Shown here one piece after another: positions 16,406 to 24,002 of a stretch of DNA of 64,000 nt. Below the pieces are notes generated by a model. The model searched no databases, had not been told where the DNA came from, and was given only the letters and a program-made list of their open reading frames with translations. The DNA is from Ottowia sp. GTDB taxonomy: Bacteria; Pseudomonadota; Gammaproteobacteria; Burkholderiales; Burkholderiaceae_C. The position numbers were made by a program, and so were the translations under genes. Each line of letters begins with the position of its first letter. Position 1 is the first letter of the stretch. The DNA lies in the NCBI RefSeq assembly GCF_016703145.1, contig NZ_JADJCO010000002.1, positions 558,001 through 622,000 on the forward strand. Direction: 5' to 3'.

Positions 16406-17125
16406 ATGGCCGGCCACAGCAAATGGGCAAACATTCAGCACCGCAAGGGGCGCCAGGACGAAAAGCGCCAGCGCGTCTGGACGCGCGTGGTGCGCGAGAT
16501 CATGGTGGCCGCGCGCACCGGCGGCGGCGACCCGACGGCCAACCCGCGCCTGCGCCTGGCGATTGAAAAGGCCAAGGCGGCCAACATGCCCGCCGACACC
16601 GTCAAGCGCAACATCGACAAGGCCACCGGCAACCTCGAAGGCGTGAGCTACGAGGAAATCCGCTACGAGGGCTACGGCATCGGCGGCGCGGCGATCATCG
16701 TCGACACCATGACCGACAACCGCGTGCGCACCGTGGCCGAAGTGCGCCACGCCTTCAGCAAGCACGGCGGCAACATGGGCACCGAGGGTTCGGTGGCGTT
16801 TCAGTTCAAGCATTGCGGGCAGATCATCTTCGCGCCCGGCACCAGCGAGGACCAGGTGATGGAGCTGGCGCTCGAAGCCGGCGCCGACGACGTCATCGCC
16901 GACGACGAGGGCGCCATCGAGGTGCTGACCGACCCGGCCCGGTTCGAGGCCGTGAAGAACGCGCTGGAGGCCGCCGGCCTGGCGCCCGAGGTGGCCGAGG
17001 TGACGATGCGCGCCGAGAACACCGTCGACCTGGCCGGCGACGACGCCACCCGCATGCAGAAACTGCTGGACATGCTGGAAGACCTGGACGACGTGCAGGA
17101 AGTCTTCCACAACGCGGCGCTGTGA
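16406..17125 (+). CDS. yebC: YebC/PmpR family protein
   Basis: A 239-residue protein with the classic start MAGHSKWANIQHRKGRQDEK. The later blocks TGGGDPTANPRLRLAIEKAK, YEGYGIGG and NRTVAEVRHAFSKHGGNMG-type sequence (residues about 105-125) follow. YebC proteins act as DNA-binding regulators or as translation factors that relieve ribosome stalling at polyproline. The ATG at 16406 is chosen from that conserved start; the long upstream frame is antisense to the HerA-like gene. It is one base from purD. Confidence 0.95.
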   Translation: MAGHSKWANIQHRKGRQDEKRQRVWTRVVREIMVAARTGGGDPTANPRLRLAIEKAKAANMPADTVKRNIDKATGNLEGVSYEEIRYEGYGIGGAAIIVDTMTDNRVRTVAEVRHAFSKHGGNMGTEGSVAFQFKHCGQIIFAPGTSEDQVMELALEAGADDVIADDEGAIEVLTDPARFEAVKNALEAAGLAPEVAEVTMRAENTVDLAGDDATRMQKLLDMLEDLDDVQEVFHNAAL

Positions 17126-17126
17126 C

Positions 17127-18404
17127 ATGAAAGTCCTCGTCATCGGCGGCGGCGGCCGCGAGCACGCGCTGGCCTGGAAGCTCAGCGCATCGCCCAAGGT
17201 GCAGCAGGTGTACGTGGCGCCCGGCAACGGCGGCACGGCGCTGGCGCCCCATCTCAAGAACGTGCCCATCACCGACCTGGCCGCGCTGCGCGACTGGGCG
17301 CTGAAGGAAAAGATCGCGCTCACCGTGGTCGGTCCCGAGCAGCCGCTGGCCGCCGGCGTGGTGGACGACTTCCGCGCGCACGGCCTGCGCATCTTCGGCC
17401 CGACCAAGGCCGCCGCGCAGCTCGAAAGCTCCAAGGCCTTCAGCAAGGACTTCATGAAGCGCCACGGCATCCCCACCGCGGCCTACGAGACCTTCAGCGA
17501 CCCGGCGGCCGCGCACGCCTACGTCGAGCGCCTGGGCGCGCCCATCGTCGTCAAGGCCGACGGGCTGGCGGCCGGCAAGGGCGTGGTGGTGGCCGCCACC
17601 GCGGACGAGGCGCACGCCGCCATCGACGACATGCTGGGTGGCAACACGCTGGGCGTGGCGCACAACGAAGGCGGTGCGCGCGTCGTCATCGAGGAGTTCC
17701 TGGCCGGCGAGGAGGCCAGCTTCATCGTGCTGTGCGACGGCAAGAACGTCGCCGCGCTGGCCACCAGCCAGGACCACAAGCGCCTGAAGGACCGCGACGA
17801 GGGCCCCAACACCGGCGGCATGGGCGCGTACTCGCCGGCGCCCATCGTCACGCCGAGGGTGCATGCGCGCGTGATGCACGACGTCATCCTGCCCACCATC
17901 CGCGGCATGGACCAGGACGGCATCCCGTTCACCGGCTTCCTGTACGCCGGCCTGATGATCGACGCCGAGGGCCGGCCCAGGACGCTGGAGTTCAACACCC
18001 GCATGGGCGATCCCGAGACCCAGCCCATCCTGATGCGGCTGAAGTCCGACCTGGTGGACGTGCTGCTGGCCGCCACCGCTGGCCGCCTGGACGAGGTCGA
18101 TCTGCAATGGGACCGCCGCGCCGCCCTGGGCGTGGTGATGGCGGCCGGCGGCTACCCGCTGAATCCCAAGAAGGGCGACCTGGTCGCCGGTCTGCCCCGG
18201 CCCGCGGACGATGCCATGGTGTTCCACGCCGGCACGCAGGCCGAGGGCGACAGGGTCACCACCTCCGGCGGGCGCGTGCTGTGCGTCACCGTGCTGGCCG
18301 ATTCGGTCAAGCAGGCCCAGGCGCGTGCCTACGACGTGGCGCGCGGCATCCACTTCGACGGCATGCAATACCGCCGCGACATCGGCCACCGCGCGATCAA
18401 ATGA
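17127..18404 (+). CDS. purD: Phosphoribosylamine-glycine ligase
   Basis: A 425-residue ATP-grasp enzyme (GARS) of purine synthesis, joining phosphoribosylamine and glycine. Family landmarks are the start MKVLVIGGGGREHALAWKL, the VVKADGLAAGKGVVVA loop near residue 150, NTGGMGAYSPAPIVTP and EFNTRMGDPETQP (metal and substrate site). Length is normal. It starts one base after the yebC stop, so the two are probably in one transcript. Confidence 0.97.
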   Translation: MKVLVIGGGGREHALAWKLSASPKVQQVYVAPGNGGTALAPHLKNVPITDLAALRDWALKEKIALTVVGPEQPLAAGVVDDFRAHGLRIFGPTKAAAQLESSKAFSKDFMKRHGIPTAAYETFSDPAAAHAYVERLGAPIVVKADGLAAGKGVVVAATADEAHAAIDDMLGGNTLGVAHNEGGARVVIEEFLAGEEASFIVLCDGKNVAALATSQDHKRLKDRDEGPNTGGMGAYSPAPIVTPRVHARVMHDVILPTIRGMDQDGIPFTGFLYAGLMIDAEGRPRTLEFNTRMGDPETQPILMRLKSDLVDVLLAATAGRLDEVDLQWDRRAALGVVMAAGGYPLNPKKGDLVAGLPRPADDAMVFHAGTQAEGDRVTTSGGRVLCVTVLADSVKQAQARAYDVARGIHFDGMQYRRDIGHRAIK

Positions 18405-18407
18405 CCA

Positions 18408-18492
18408 CCCCCCGTTGCTCCACTCGCTGCGCGATGTTCCGGCATCCCCCCCTCAAGGGGGCGCACCCGTGGCCGGGGAGACCCCGGCCACG
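18408..18492. repeat. C/G-run intergenic repeat with two hairpins (likely terminator region)
   Basis: Between purD and hemF. One hairpin has a CCCCC/GGGGG stem (18448-18452 and 18457-18461) with TCAA loop. A second has a perfect 11-bp stem (18468-18478 and 18482-18492) with a 3-nt loop. The layout of the first part resembles 5213-5280. The strong second stem may end the purD transcript although no U-tract follows. Confidence 0.55.
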
Positions 18493-18571
18493 AGTGCACT
18501 GGCATGGCCTGCTCCGCGACCATCAGGCTCTTTCGGGGCGGTGCGCTGCGAAGCGTGCGTCGGCGCCATGA

Positions 18572-19501
18572 ATGACTGAGATGTTGACTATCGACACCGG
18601 CGCGGTGCGCGTGTGGCTGGCCGGCCTGCAAGACCGCATCACCAGCGCCATCGAATCGATCGACGGCCAGGCCCGGTTTCTCGAGGACCGCTGGCGGAAG
18701 GCGCCCGGCGAGCCGCTGCAAGGCGACGGCATCACGAAGATCCTGGAAGGCGGCGCCGTGTTCGAGCGCGCCGGCGTCGGCTTCTCGCACGTGCGCGGCC
18801 CCCGGCTGCCGCCCTCGGCCACGCAGCACCGGCCCGAGCTGGCGGGCGCGCCGTTCGAGGCCATGGGCGTGTCGCTGGTGTTCCACCCGCGCAACCCCTA
18901 CGTGCCCACGGTGCACATGAACGTGCGCATGATCGCTGCAGGCCATCCGGGCCAGCCACCCGTGTGCTGGTTCGGCGGCGGCATGGACCTCACGCCGTAC
19001 TACGGCTTCGACGAAGACGCCCGCCACTTCCACGCCACCTGCCGCGACGCGCTGGCGCCCTTCGGCGCCGACAAGTACCCGCGCTTCAAGCAGTGGTGCG
19101 ACGAGTACTTCGTCAACAAGCACCGCCATGAGCCGCGCGGCATCGGCGGCATCTTCTTCGACGACTTCAACGAGGACGGGGCCGGGCAGGGCTTCGACCT
19201 CATCCGCGCCGTGGGCGACGCCTTCCTGCCCGCGTACCAGCCCATCGTGCTGCGACGCCACGGCCTGCCCTGGGGCGAGCGCGAGCGCGAGCACCAACTG
19301 GTGCGGCGCGGCCGCTACGTCGAGTTCAACCTCGTGTGGGACCGCGGCACGCACTTCGGCCTGCAGTCGGGCGGGCGCACCGAATCCATCCTGCTGTCCA
19401 TGCCGCCGAAGGCCGCGTGGGCCTACCAGCACCAGCCGCCCGTGGGCTCGCCCGAGGCCGAGCTGACCGCGCGCTACCTGGTGCCGCGCGCATGGGTCTG
19501 A
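18572..19501 (+). CDS. hemF: Oxygen-dependent coproporphyrinogen III oxidase
   Basis: A 309-residue cytosolic enzyme (E. coli 299) that decarboxylates coproporphyrinogen III in heme synthesis using oxygen. Signatures seen are SHVRGPRLPPSATQHRPE, FHPRNPYVPTVHMNVR, WFGGGMDLTPYYGFDEDARHFH (split here to keep it short, near residues 130-150), and RRGRYVEFNLVWDRGTHFGL. The start MTEMLTIDTG is chosen; a second Met three residues later is also possible. The nadD ATG lies inside its last codons. Confidence 0.96.
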   Translation: MTEMLTIDTGAVRVWLAGLQDRITSAIESIDGQARFLEDRWRKAPGEPLQGDGITKILEGGAVFERAGVGFSHVRGPRLPPSATQHRPELAGAPFEAMGVSLVFHPRNPYVPTVHMNVRMIAAGHPGQPPVCWFGGGMDLTPYYGFDEDARHFHATCRDALAPFGADKYPRFKQWCDEYFVNKHRHEPRGIGGIFFDDFNEDGAGQGFDLIRAVGDAFLPAYQPIVLRRHGLPWGEREREHQLVRRGRYVEFNLVWDRGTHFGLQSGGRTESILLSMPPKAAWAYQHQPPVGSPEAELTARYLVPRAWV

Positions 19502-20133
19502 CGGCCGGCGTGCGCCAGATTCGTCGGGTGGGCCTGTTCGGCGGCGCGTTCGACCCGCCGCACGACGCCCACGTGACGCTGGCGCGCGCCGCGCTCGACG
19601 AGCTGGCGCTGGACCGCCTGCACGTCATGCCCACCGGCGACGCGTGGCACAAGTCGCGCCCCCTGAGCCCCGCCGCCGATCGCCTGGCGATGTGCCGCCT
19701 GGCCTTCGCCGACCTGCCCGGCGTGGTGGTGGACGACCGCGAACTGCGCCGCGCCGGCCCCACCTACACCATCGACACGCTGACCGCGCTGCGCGCCGAT
19801 TACCCTGGCGCCGAGCTGTTCCTGCTGATCGGTGCCGACCAGGCGCTGGCGTTCCACGGCTGGCGGCGGGCGCGGGACATCATCGAGATTGCTACTATTT
19901 CAATAGCTATTCGCTCTTATCCGGAGCGGGCTGAATGCCAATTTGATCCAAAAAATCCGTTGCCTGGCCTGGGGTTGGGGGAACGCGGCGTGCGCCTGCT
20001 CGGCCTGCCCGTGTTGCCGCACAGCGCCACCGACGTGCGCGCGCGCGCCGCGGCGGGACGGCCCATCGATCACCTGGTTCCCGCGGCCGTCGCGGGGTAT
20101 ATTGCCGACCACCACCTCTACACCACTGCCTAG
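19492..20133 (+). CDS. nadD: Nicotinate-nucleotide adenylyltransferase with in-frame repeat
   Basis: A 213-residue nucleotidyltransferase that makes deamido-NAD from nicotinate mononucleotide and ATP. It shows GLFGGAFDPPHDAHV (the HxxH-type motif with Asp at the usual Gly), AGPTYTIDTL, LLIGADQALAFHGW and the end LPHSATDVRARAAAG. The segment from codon 134 (ATISIAIRSYPERAECQFDP) is a copy of the dispersed intergenic repeat read in frame, so this part of the protein derives from repeat DNA. The start overlaps hemF by 10 bp and rsfS follows directly, so these form an operon. Confidence 0.92.
   Translation: MGLTAGVRQIRRVGLFGGAFDPPHDAHVTLARAALDELALDRLHVMPTGDAWHKSRPLSPAADRLAMCRLAFADLPGVVVDDRELRRAGPTYTIDTLTALRADYPGAELFLLIGADQALAFHGWRRARDIIEIATISIAIRSYPERAECQFDPKNPLPGLGLGERGVRLLGLPVLPHSATDVRARAAAGRPIDHLVPAAVAGYIADHHLYTTA
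19891..19949 (+). repeat. Dispersed GCTAT repeat inside nadD, in frame
   Basis: GCTACTATTTCAATAGCTAT followed by TCGCTCTTATCCGGAGCGGG and CTGAATGCCAATTTGATCC. It aligns block by block with the intergenic copy at 14734-14795 (AATAGCTATT, CGCTTAT, GAGCGGG, TTTGA). It begins exactly at a nadD codon boundary and contains no stop codon in that frame. Confidence 0.75.
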
Positions 20134-20829
20134 ATGAGCGAAACCGCCGCCAAGAAAGATGTCCAGAAACTCCAGCGCGCCATCGTCGATGGCCTGGAGG
20201 ACGTCAAAGCCCAGGACATCCGCGTCTTCAACACCGAGCACCTCTCGCCGCTGTTCGAGCGCGTGATCGTCGCCAGCGGCACCTCCAACCGGCAGACCAA
20301 GGCCCTGGCCTCCAGCGTGCGCGACAAGGTGCGCGACGCTGGCTTCGCCAAGCCGCGCATGGAGGGCGAGGAGAACGGTGAATGGATCGTCGTCGACTGC
20401 GGCGCTGCCGTGGTCCACGTGATGCAGCCCGCCATTCGCCAGTACTACAACCTGGAAGAAATCTGGGGCGACAAGCCCGTGCGGCTGCGCTCGGCCGCGC
20501 CGGCCGAGCGGAAAGCCGCCGATTCCAAGAAAAAAGCATCTGAAGCCAGCGCCGATACTGCGCCTGCAGCTACTAAAAAGGTAGCGGCCAAGAAAACACC
20601 CGCCCAGCCCGCCCCGGCCCGCAAGGCCGCCGCCGGCAAGCCGGCCGTGGCCAGGAAGGCGGCGGCCAAGAAAGCGGTCGCCGGAAAGGCCGCGCCTCGC
20701 AAGACCCCCGCCCGGAAAGCGGCGGCGCCGAAAGTGATGGTCGTCGGCAAGCCCGCCACGGCCAAGAAGGCGGCCACGGCCCGCACCGCCGCCGCCGCCA
20801 AGAAAGCCGCGCCTCGCACGGCGCGATGA
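20134..20829 (+). CDS. rsfS: Ribosomal silencing factor RsfS with long Lys/Ala-rich tail
   Basis: A 231-residue protein. Residues 1 to about 115 are RsfS (KLQRAIVDGLEDVKAQDI, FNTEHLSPLFERVIVASGTS, EWIVVDCGAAVVHVMQP, YYNLEEIW). RsfS binds ribosomal protein uL14 and blocks subunit joining in slow growth. E. coli RsfS is only 105 residues. The remaining about 110 residues are histone H1-like, built of KKAAAK, KTPARKAAA and AAKKA units. Part of this tail (codons near 135-151) coincides with a copy of the dispersed repeat. It lies directly after nadD and overlaps rlmH. Confidence 0.92.
   Translation: MSETAAKKDVQKLQRAIVDGLEDVKAQDIRVFNTEHLSPLFERVIVASGTSNRQTKALASSVRDKVRDAGFAKPRMEGEENGEWIVVDCGAAVVHVMQPAIRQYYNLEEIWGDKPVRLRSAAPAERKAADSKKKASEASADTAPAATKKVAAKKTPAQPAPARKAAAGKPAVARKAAAKKAVAGKAAPRKTPARKAAAPKVMVVGKPATAKKAATARTAAAAKKAAPRTAR
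20535..20585 (-). repeat. Dispersed GCTAT repeat inside rsfS, in frame
   Basis: Reverse-oriented copy: blocks AGCCAGCGCC, ACTGCGCCTGCAGCTACT, then AAAAAGGTAGC. This is the same block order as the reverse intergenic copies at 32911-32960 and 25041-25088 (GCCGGCGC, ATATGCGCCTGAAGCTAT, AAAAC/AAAAAG). It lies at the start of the Lys/Ala-rich tail of rsfS. Confidence 0.55.
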
Positions 20830-21296
20830 AGCTCGTCGTGGTCGCCGTCGGCCAGCGCGTGCCCGGTTGGGCGCAAACGGCCTGGGACGACTACGCCAAG
20901 CGCTTTCCGCCCGAGCTGAAGGTGGAGCTGAAGGCGATCAAGACCGAACCGCGCGCCGGCGGCAAGACCGCCGCCCAGGCCATGGCGGCCGAGCGCCATC
21001 GCATCGAGGCCGCCGTGCCCAAGGGCGCCCACGTGGTGGCGCTGGACGAGCACGGCGCCGCGCTGACCACGCACGCCTTGGCCGCGCGGCTGGCCGAGTG
21101 GCAAGGGCTGGGCGGCGACGTGGCCCTGCTCATCGGCGGCCCGGACGGGCTGGAGCCGGGCCTGCGCCAGGCGGCGCACGAGCGCCTGCGCCTGTCCGAC
21201 CTGACCTTGCCGCACGCCATGGTGCGCGTGCTGCTCGTCGAGCAGCTCTACCGCGCGTGGTCGGTGAACGCGGGGCATCCGTACCACCGGGAATAA
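20826..21296 (+). CDS. rlmH: 23S rRNA (pseudouridine1915-N3)-methyltransferase
   Basis: A 156-residue SPOUT-family methyltransferase that modifies pseudouridine 1915 of 23S rRNA. Seen are the start MKLVVVAVGQRVPGW, the loop HVVALDEHGAALTTHALA, the SAM-binding knot LLIGGPDGLEPGLRQAA, and the end VLLVEQLYRAWSVNAGHPYH with the conserved Tyr-His. Length is normal. It overlaps the 3' end of rsfS by four bases, a common Burkholderiales order nadD-rsfS-rlmH-maf-rng. Confidence 0.97.
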   Translation: MKLVVVAVGQRVPGWAQTAWDDYAKRFPPELKVELKAIKTEPRAGGKTAAQAMAAERHRIEAAVPKGAHVVALDEHGAALTTHALAARLAEWQGLGGDVALLIGGPDGLEPGLRQAAHERLRLSDLTLPHAMVRVLLVEQLYRAWSVNAGHPYHRE

Positions 21297-21363
21297 TGAG
21301 GTCGAACGTTCGGCGCCCAGCATTCAGCGCGCGCTAATCCTCGCTCAACGCCAAACGCTCAAC

Positions 21364-21969
21364 GTGACCTTTATCTACCTCGCCTCCCAGAGCCCGCGCC
21401 GGCGCCAACTGCTCGACCAGTTGGGCGTTGCCGTCAGCCTGCTGCTGCCCGACGACGCCGAGGCCGCCGAGGCGCTGGAGGCGGTGCGTCCGGGCGAGGC
21501 GCCTGCGGCCTACGTGCGGCGCGTCACGCGCCTGAAGCTGGGCGACGCCGCGCGGCGGCTCGCGCAGCAGCAGCAGCAGCGGCCGCCCGCGCCGGTGCTG
21601 TGCGCCGACACCACGGTGGCGGTGGGCCGCCGCATCCTGGGCAAGCCGCGCGATGCGCAGGAGGCCGCCGGCATGCTGCGCGCGCTGTCGGGCGGCACGC
21701 ACCGCGTCATCACCGCCGTGGCCTTGCAGCAGGGCGACTGGCGCGGCGAGGCGCTGAGCGACTCGCGCGTGCGCTTCGCCCCGCTGCCCGAGGCCGCCAT
21801 CGACGCCTACGTCGCCAGCGGCGAGTGGCAGGGCAAGGCCGGCGCCTACGCCATCCAGGGCCGCGCCGCGGCGTTCATCGAACACATCAGCGGCAGCTAC
21901 AGCGGCATCATGGGGCTGCCGCTGCACGAGACGGCTGCCTTGCTGCGGCAGGCCGGCGTGAAGACTTGA
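21364..21969 (+). CDS. Maf-type nucleoside triphosphate pyrophosphatase
   Basis: A 201-residue Maf/Ham1-like enzyme that hydrolyses dTTP, UTP and modified nucleotides. It has the N-terminal LASQSPRRRQLLDQLGV, the ADTTVAVGRRILGKP and AAGMLRALSGGTHRVITAV blocks, and AYAIQGRAAAFIEHISGSYSG near the end. Start is GTG at 21364. It lies 67 bp after rlmH and 16 bp before rng. The spacing suggests one operon with rng. Confidence 0.94.
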   Translation: MTFIYLASQSPRRRQLLDQLGVAVSLLLPDDAEAAEALEAVRPGEAPAAYVRRVTRLKLGDAARRLAQQQQQRPPAPVLCADTTVAVGRRILGKPRDAQEAAGMLRALSGGTHRVITAVALQQGDWRGEALSDSRVRFAPLPEAAIDAYVASGEWQGKAGAYAIQGRAAAFIEHISGSYSGIMGLPLHETAALLRQAGVKT

Positions 21970-21985
21970 AACCCCGCTATTCAAA

Positions 21986-23476
21986 ATGCAGCAAGACATC
22001 CTCATCAACTGGTCGCCGCAGGAGACGCGCGTGGCCATCGTGGAACACGGCGCGGTGCAGGAGCTGCACGTCGAGCGCGCGCTGGAGCGCGGCCTGGTCG
22101 GCAACGTGTACCTGGGCAAGGTGGCGCGCGTGCTGCCGGGCATGCAGTCGGCCTTTATCGACATCGGGCTGGAGCGCTCGGCCTTCCTGCACGTGGCCGA
22201 CCTGTGGCAGCTCCCGCTGGAGGGCGAGAGCCTGCCGGCGCACCGCCACGGCGCGCCGCCGCGCCCCATCGAGAAGCAGGTGTACGAGGGCCAGACGCTG
22301 ATGGTGCAGGTCATCAAGGACCCCATCGGCACCAAGGGCGCGCGCCTGTCCACGCAGATCAGCATCGCCGGGCGCCTGCTCGTGTTCCTGCCGCAGGACG
22401 ACCACGTCGGCGTGTCGCAGCGCATCCCCGCCGGCCAGCGCGAGCTGCTGCGCGGGCGCGTGCAGCAACTGGCCAGCGAGGGCGTCGCTGGCGGCAAGAC
22501 CGGCGGGTTCATCCTGCGCACCAACGGCGAGGACGCCAGCGACGCCGAGCTGGCCGAGGACATTGCCTACCTGCGCAAGACCTGGGCGCGCATCCGCGAG
22601 GGCAGCACGCGCCTGCCGCCGGGCTCGCTGCTGCACGAGGACCTGAGCCTGCTGCAGCGCGTGCTGCGCGACCTGACGGGCGAGCACACGCAGTCGATCC
22701 GCATCGACTCGGCCGAGCAGTTCCAGGTGCTGATGGCCTTCGGGCGCGAGTTCATGCCCGCCGCCGCCGCGCGCCTGCAGCACTACGCGGGCGAGCGACC
22801 GATCTTCGACCTGTACTCGGTGGACGAGGAGATCACCAAGGCGCTGGGCCGGCGCGTGGACCTCAAGTCCGGCGGCTACCTGATCGTCGACCAGACCGAG
22901 GCGCTGACCATCATCGACGTCAACACCGGCGGTTACGTCGGCGCGCGCAGCTTCGACGACACGGTGTTCAAGACCAACCTGGAAGCCGCGCAGGCCATCG
23001 CGCGGCAGTTGCGGCTGCGCAACCTGGGCGGCATCGTGATCGTGGACTTCATCGACATGACGCAGCCCGAGCACCAGCAGGCCGTGCTGTCGGAGTTTCG
23101 CAAGCAGCTGGCGCGCGACCGCGTGAAGACGCAGGTGGGCGGCTTCTCCACGCTGGGCCTGGTGGAGATGACGCGCAAGCGCACGCGCGAATCGCTGGCG
23201 CAACTGCTGTGCGAGCCCTGCGAGCAATGCCAGGGCGCCGGCCGCGTGCGCACCGCGCGCACCGTGGCCTACGACGTCCTGCGCGAGATCCTGCGCGAGG
23301 CGCGGCAGTTCAACCCCAAGGAGTTCCGCATCGTGGCCGCGCCGGCCGTGATCGAGATGCTGCTGGACGAGGAAAGCCAGCACCTGGCGGGGCTGTCGGA
23401 TTTCATCGGCAAGCCGATCTCGCTGCAGGCCGAGCGCGCGCTGGGGCCGGACCAGTACGACATCGTGCTGCTGTAG
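21986..23476 (+). CDS. rng: Ribonuclease G
   Basis: A 496-residue endoribonuclease of the RNase E/G family (E. coli RNase G is 489). The N-terminal S1 domain includes LVGNVYLGKVARVLPGMQSA and FIDIGLERSAFLHVADL. Catalytic aspartates lie in DVNTGGYVGARSF and IVIVDFIDM. The Zn-link is in LLCEPCEQCQGAGRV near residue 412. It matures 16S rRNA 5' ends and decays some mRNAs. No C-terminal degradosome scaffold is present, which fits RNase G rather than RNase E. Confidence 0.96.
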   Translation: MQQDILINWSPQETRVAIVEHGAVQELHVERALERGLVGNVYLGKVARVLPGMQSAFIDIGLERSAFLHVADLWQLPLEGESLPAHRHGAPPRPIEKQVYEGQTLMVQVIKDPIGTKGARLSTQISIAGRLLVFLPQDDHVGVSQRIPAGQRELLRGRVQQLASEGVAGGKTGGFILRTNGEDASDAELAEDIAYLRKTWARIREGSTRLPPGSLLHEDLSLLQRVLRDLTGEHTQSIRIDSAEQFQVLMAFGREFMPAAAARLQHYAGERPIFDLYSVDEEITKALGRRVDLKSGGYLIVDQTEALTIIDVNTGGYVGARSFDDTVFKTNLEAAQAIARQLRLRNLGGIVIVDFIDMTQPEHQQAVLSEFRKQLARDRVKTQVGGFSTLGLVEMTRKRTRESLAQLLCEPCEQCQGAGRVRTARTVAYDVLREILREARQFNPKEFRIVAAPAVIEMLLDEESQHLAGLSDFIGKPISLQAERALGPDQYDIVLL

Positions 23477-23696
23477 CGGACGCAAGAGCTTATATTCGCG
23501 CGCAAAGCGGCATGCATCTCTTAAGCGGTGTACCATCGGCTTGTTGATATGTGCAAGACCGTCACCTCTTAGGCTTTTTCTGCTCTCTCCCCGGCGTTCT
23601 GCTGGCGGATCTGTCGAATCCCCCTCTTGATGATTTTCTTGGCGTCTCTTCGCCAGGCGCGGTTTTTGCGCCCTGGCAACTTTGAAAGGAATCGCT
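23477..23696 (+). promoter_or_regulatory. Long leader region of the cold-shock gene
   Basis: 220 bp between rng and the cold-shock gene. Just before the ribosome binding site (GAAAGGA at 23684-23690) is an imperfect hairpin, GCCAGGCGC (23652-23660) pairing with GCGCCCTGGC (23668-23677) with one bulged C. A long structured 5' leader is typical of cspA-type genes, where it controls translation at low temperature. No clear promoter boxes seen. Confidence 0.4.
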
Positions 23697-23909
23697 ATGA
23701 CAACTCAAACCGGAACCGTGAAATGGTTCAACGATGGCAAGGGCTTCGGCTTCATCGCCCCCGACGATGGCGGCAAGGATCTGTTCGCCCACTTCCGTGA
23801 AATCCAGGCCGGCGGCTTCAAGACGCTGACCGAGAACCAGCGCGTGGAGTTCGAAGTCACCCAAGGGGCCAAGGGTCCCCAGGCTTCCAACATTCGTGTC
23901 TTGGGCTGA
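23697..23909 (+). CDS. Cold-shock protein, CspA family
   Basis: A 70-residue OB-fold RNA chaperone. It has the start GTVKWFNDGKGFGFI (RNP1 KGFGFI), then DLFAHFREIQ (RNP2, usually DVFVHF) and ends GPQASNIRVLG. The start ATG at 23697 has GAAAGGA upstream; a GTG-type upstream extension is not needed. It keeps single-stranded RNA unfolded. A Rho-independent terminator follows at 23957, so it is probably monocistronic and separate from the protease gene. Confidence 0.95.
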   Translation: MTTQTGTVKWFNDGKGFGFIAPDDGGKDLFAHFREIQAGGFKTLTENQRVEFEVTQGAKGPQASNIRVLG

Positions 23910-23956
23910 ACCGTGCAGGGCTCCGGCGGCCTCGCAGCCGCCCCGACCCTGACCTG

Positions 23957-23983
23957 AAGCGCGGCTTGTCCGCGCTTTTTTCA
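23957..23983 (+). terminator. Rho-independent terminator after the cold-shock gene
   Basis: Stem AAGCGCGG (23957-23964) and CCGCGCTT (23970-23977) with a CTTGT loop, followed by a T run. A clear terminator. Confidence 0.88.
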
Positions 23984-24002
23984 TTTTTGGAGGGCTCTCG
24001 CA

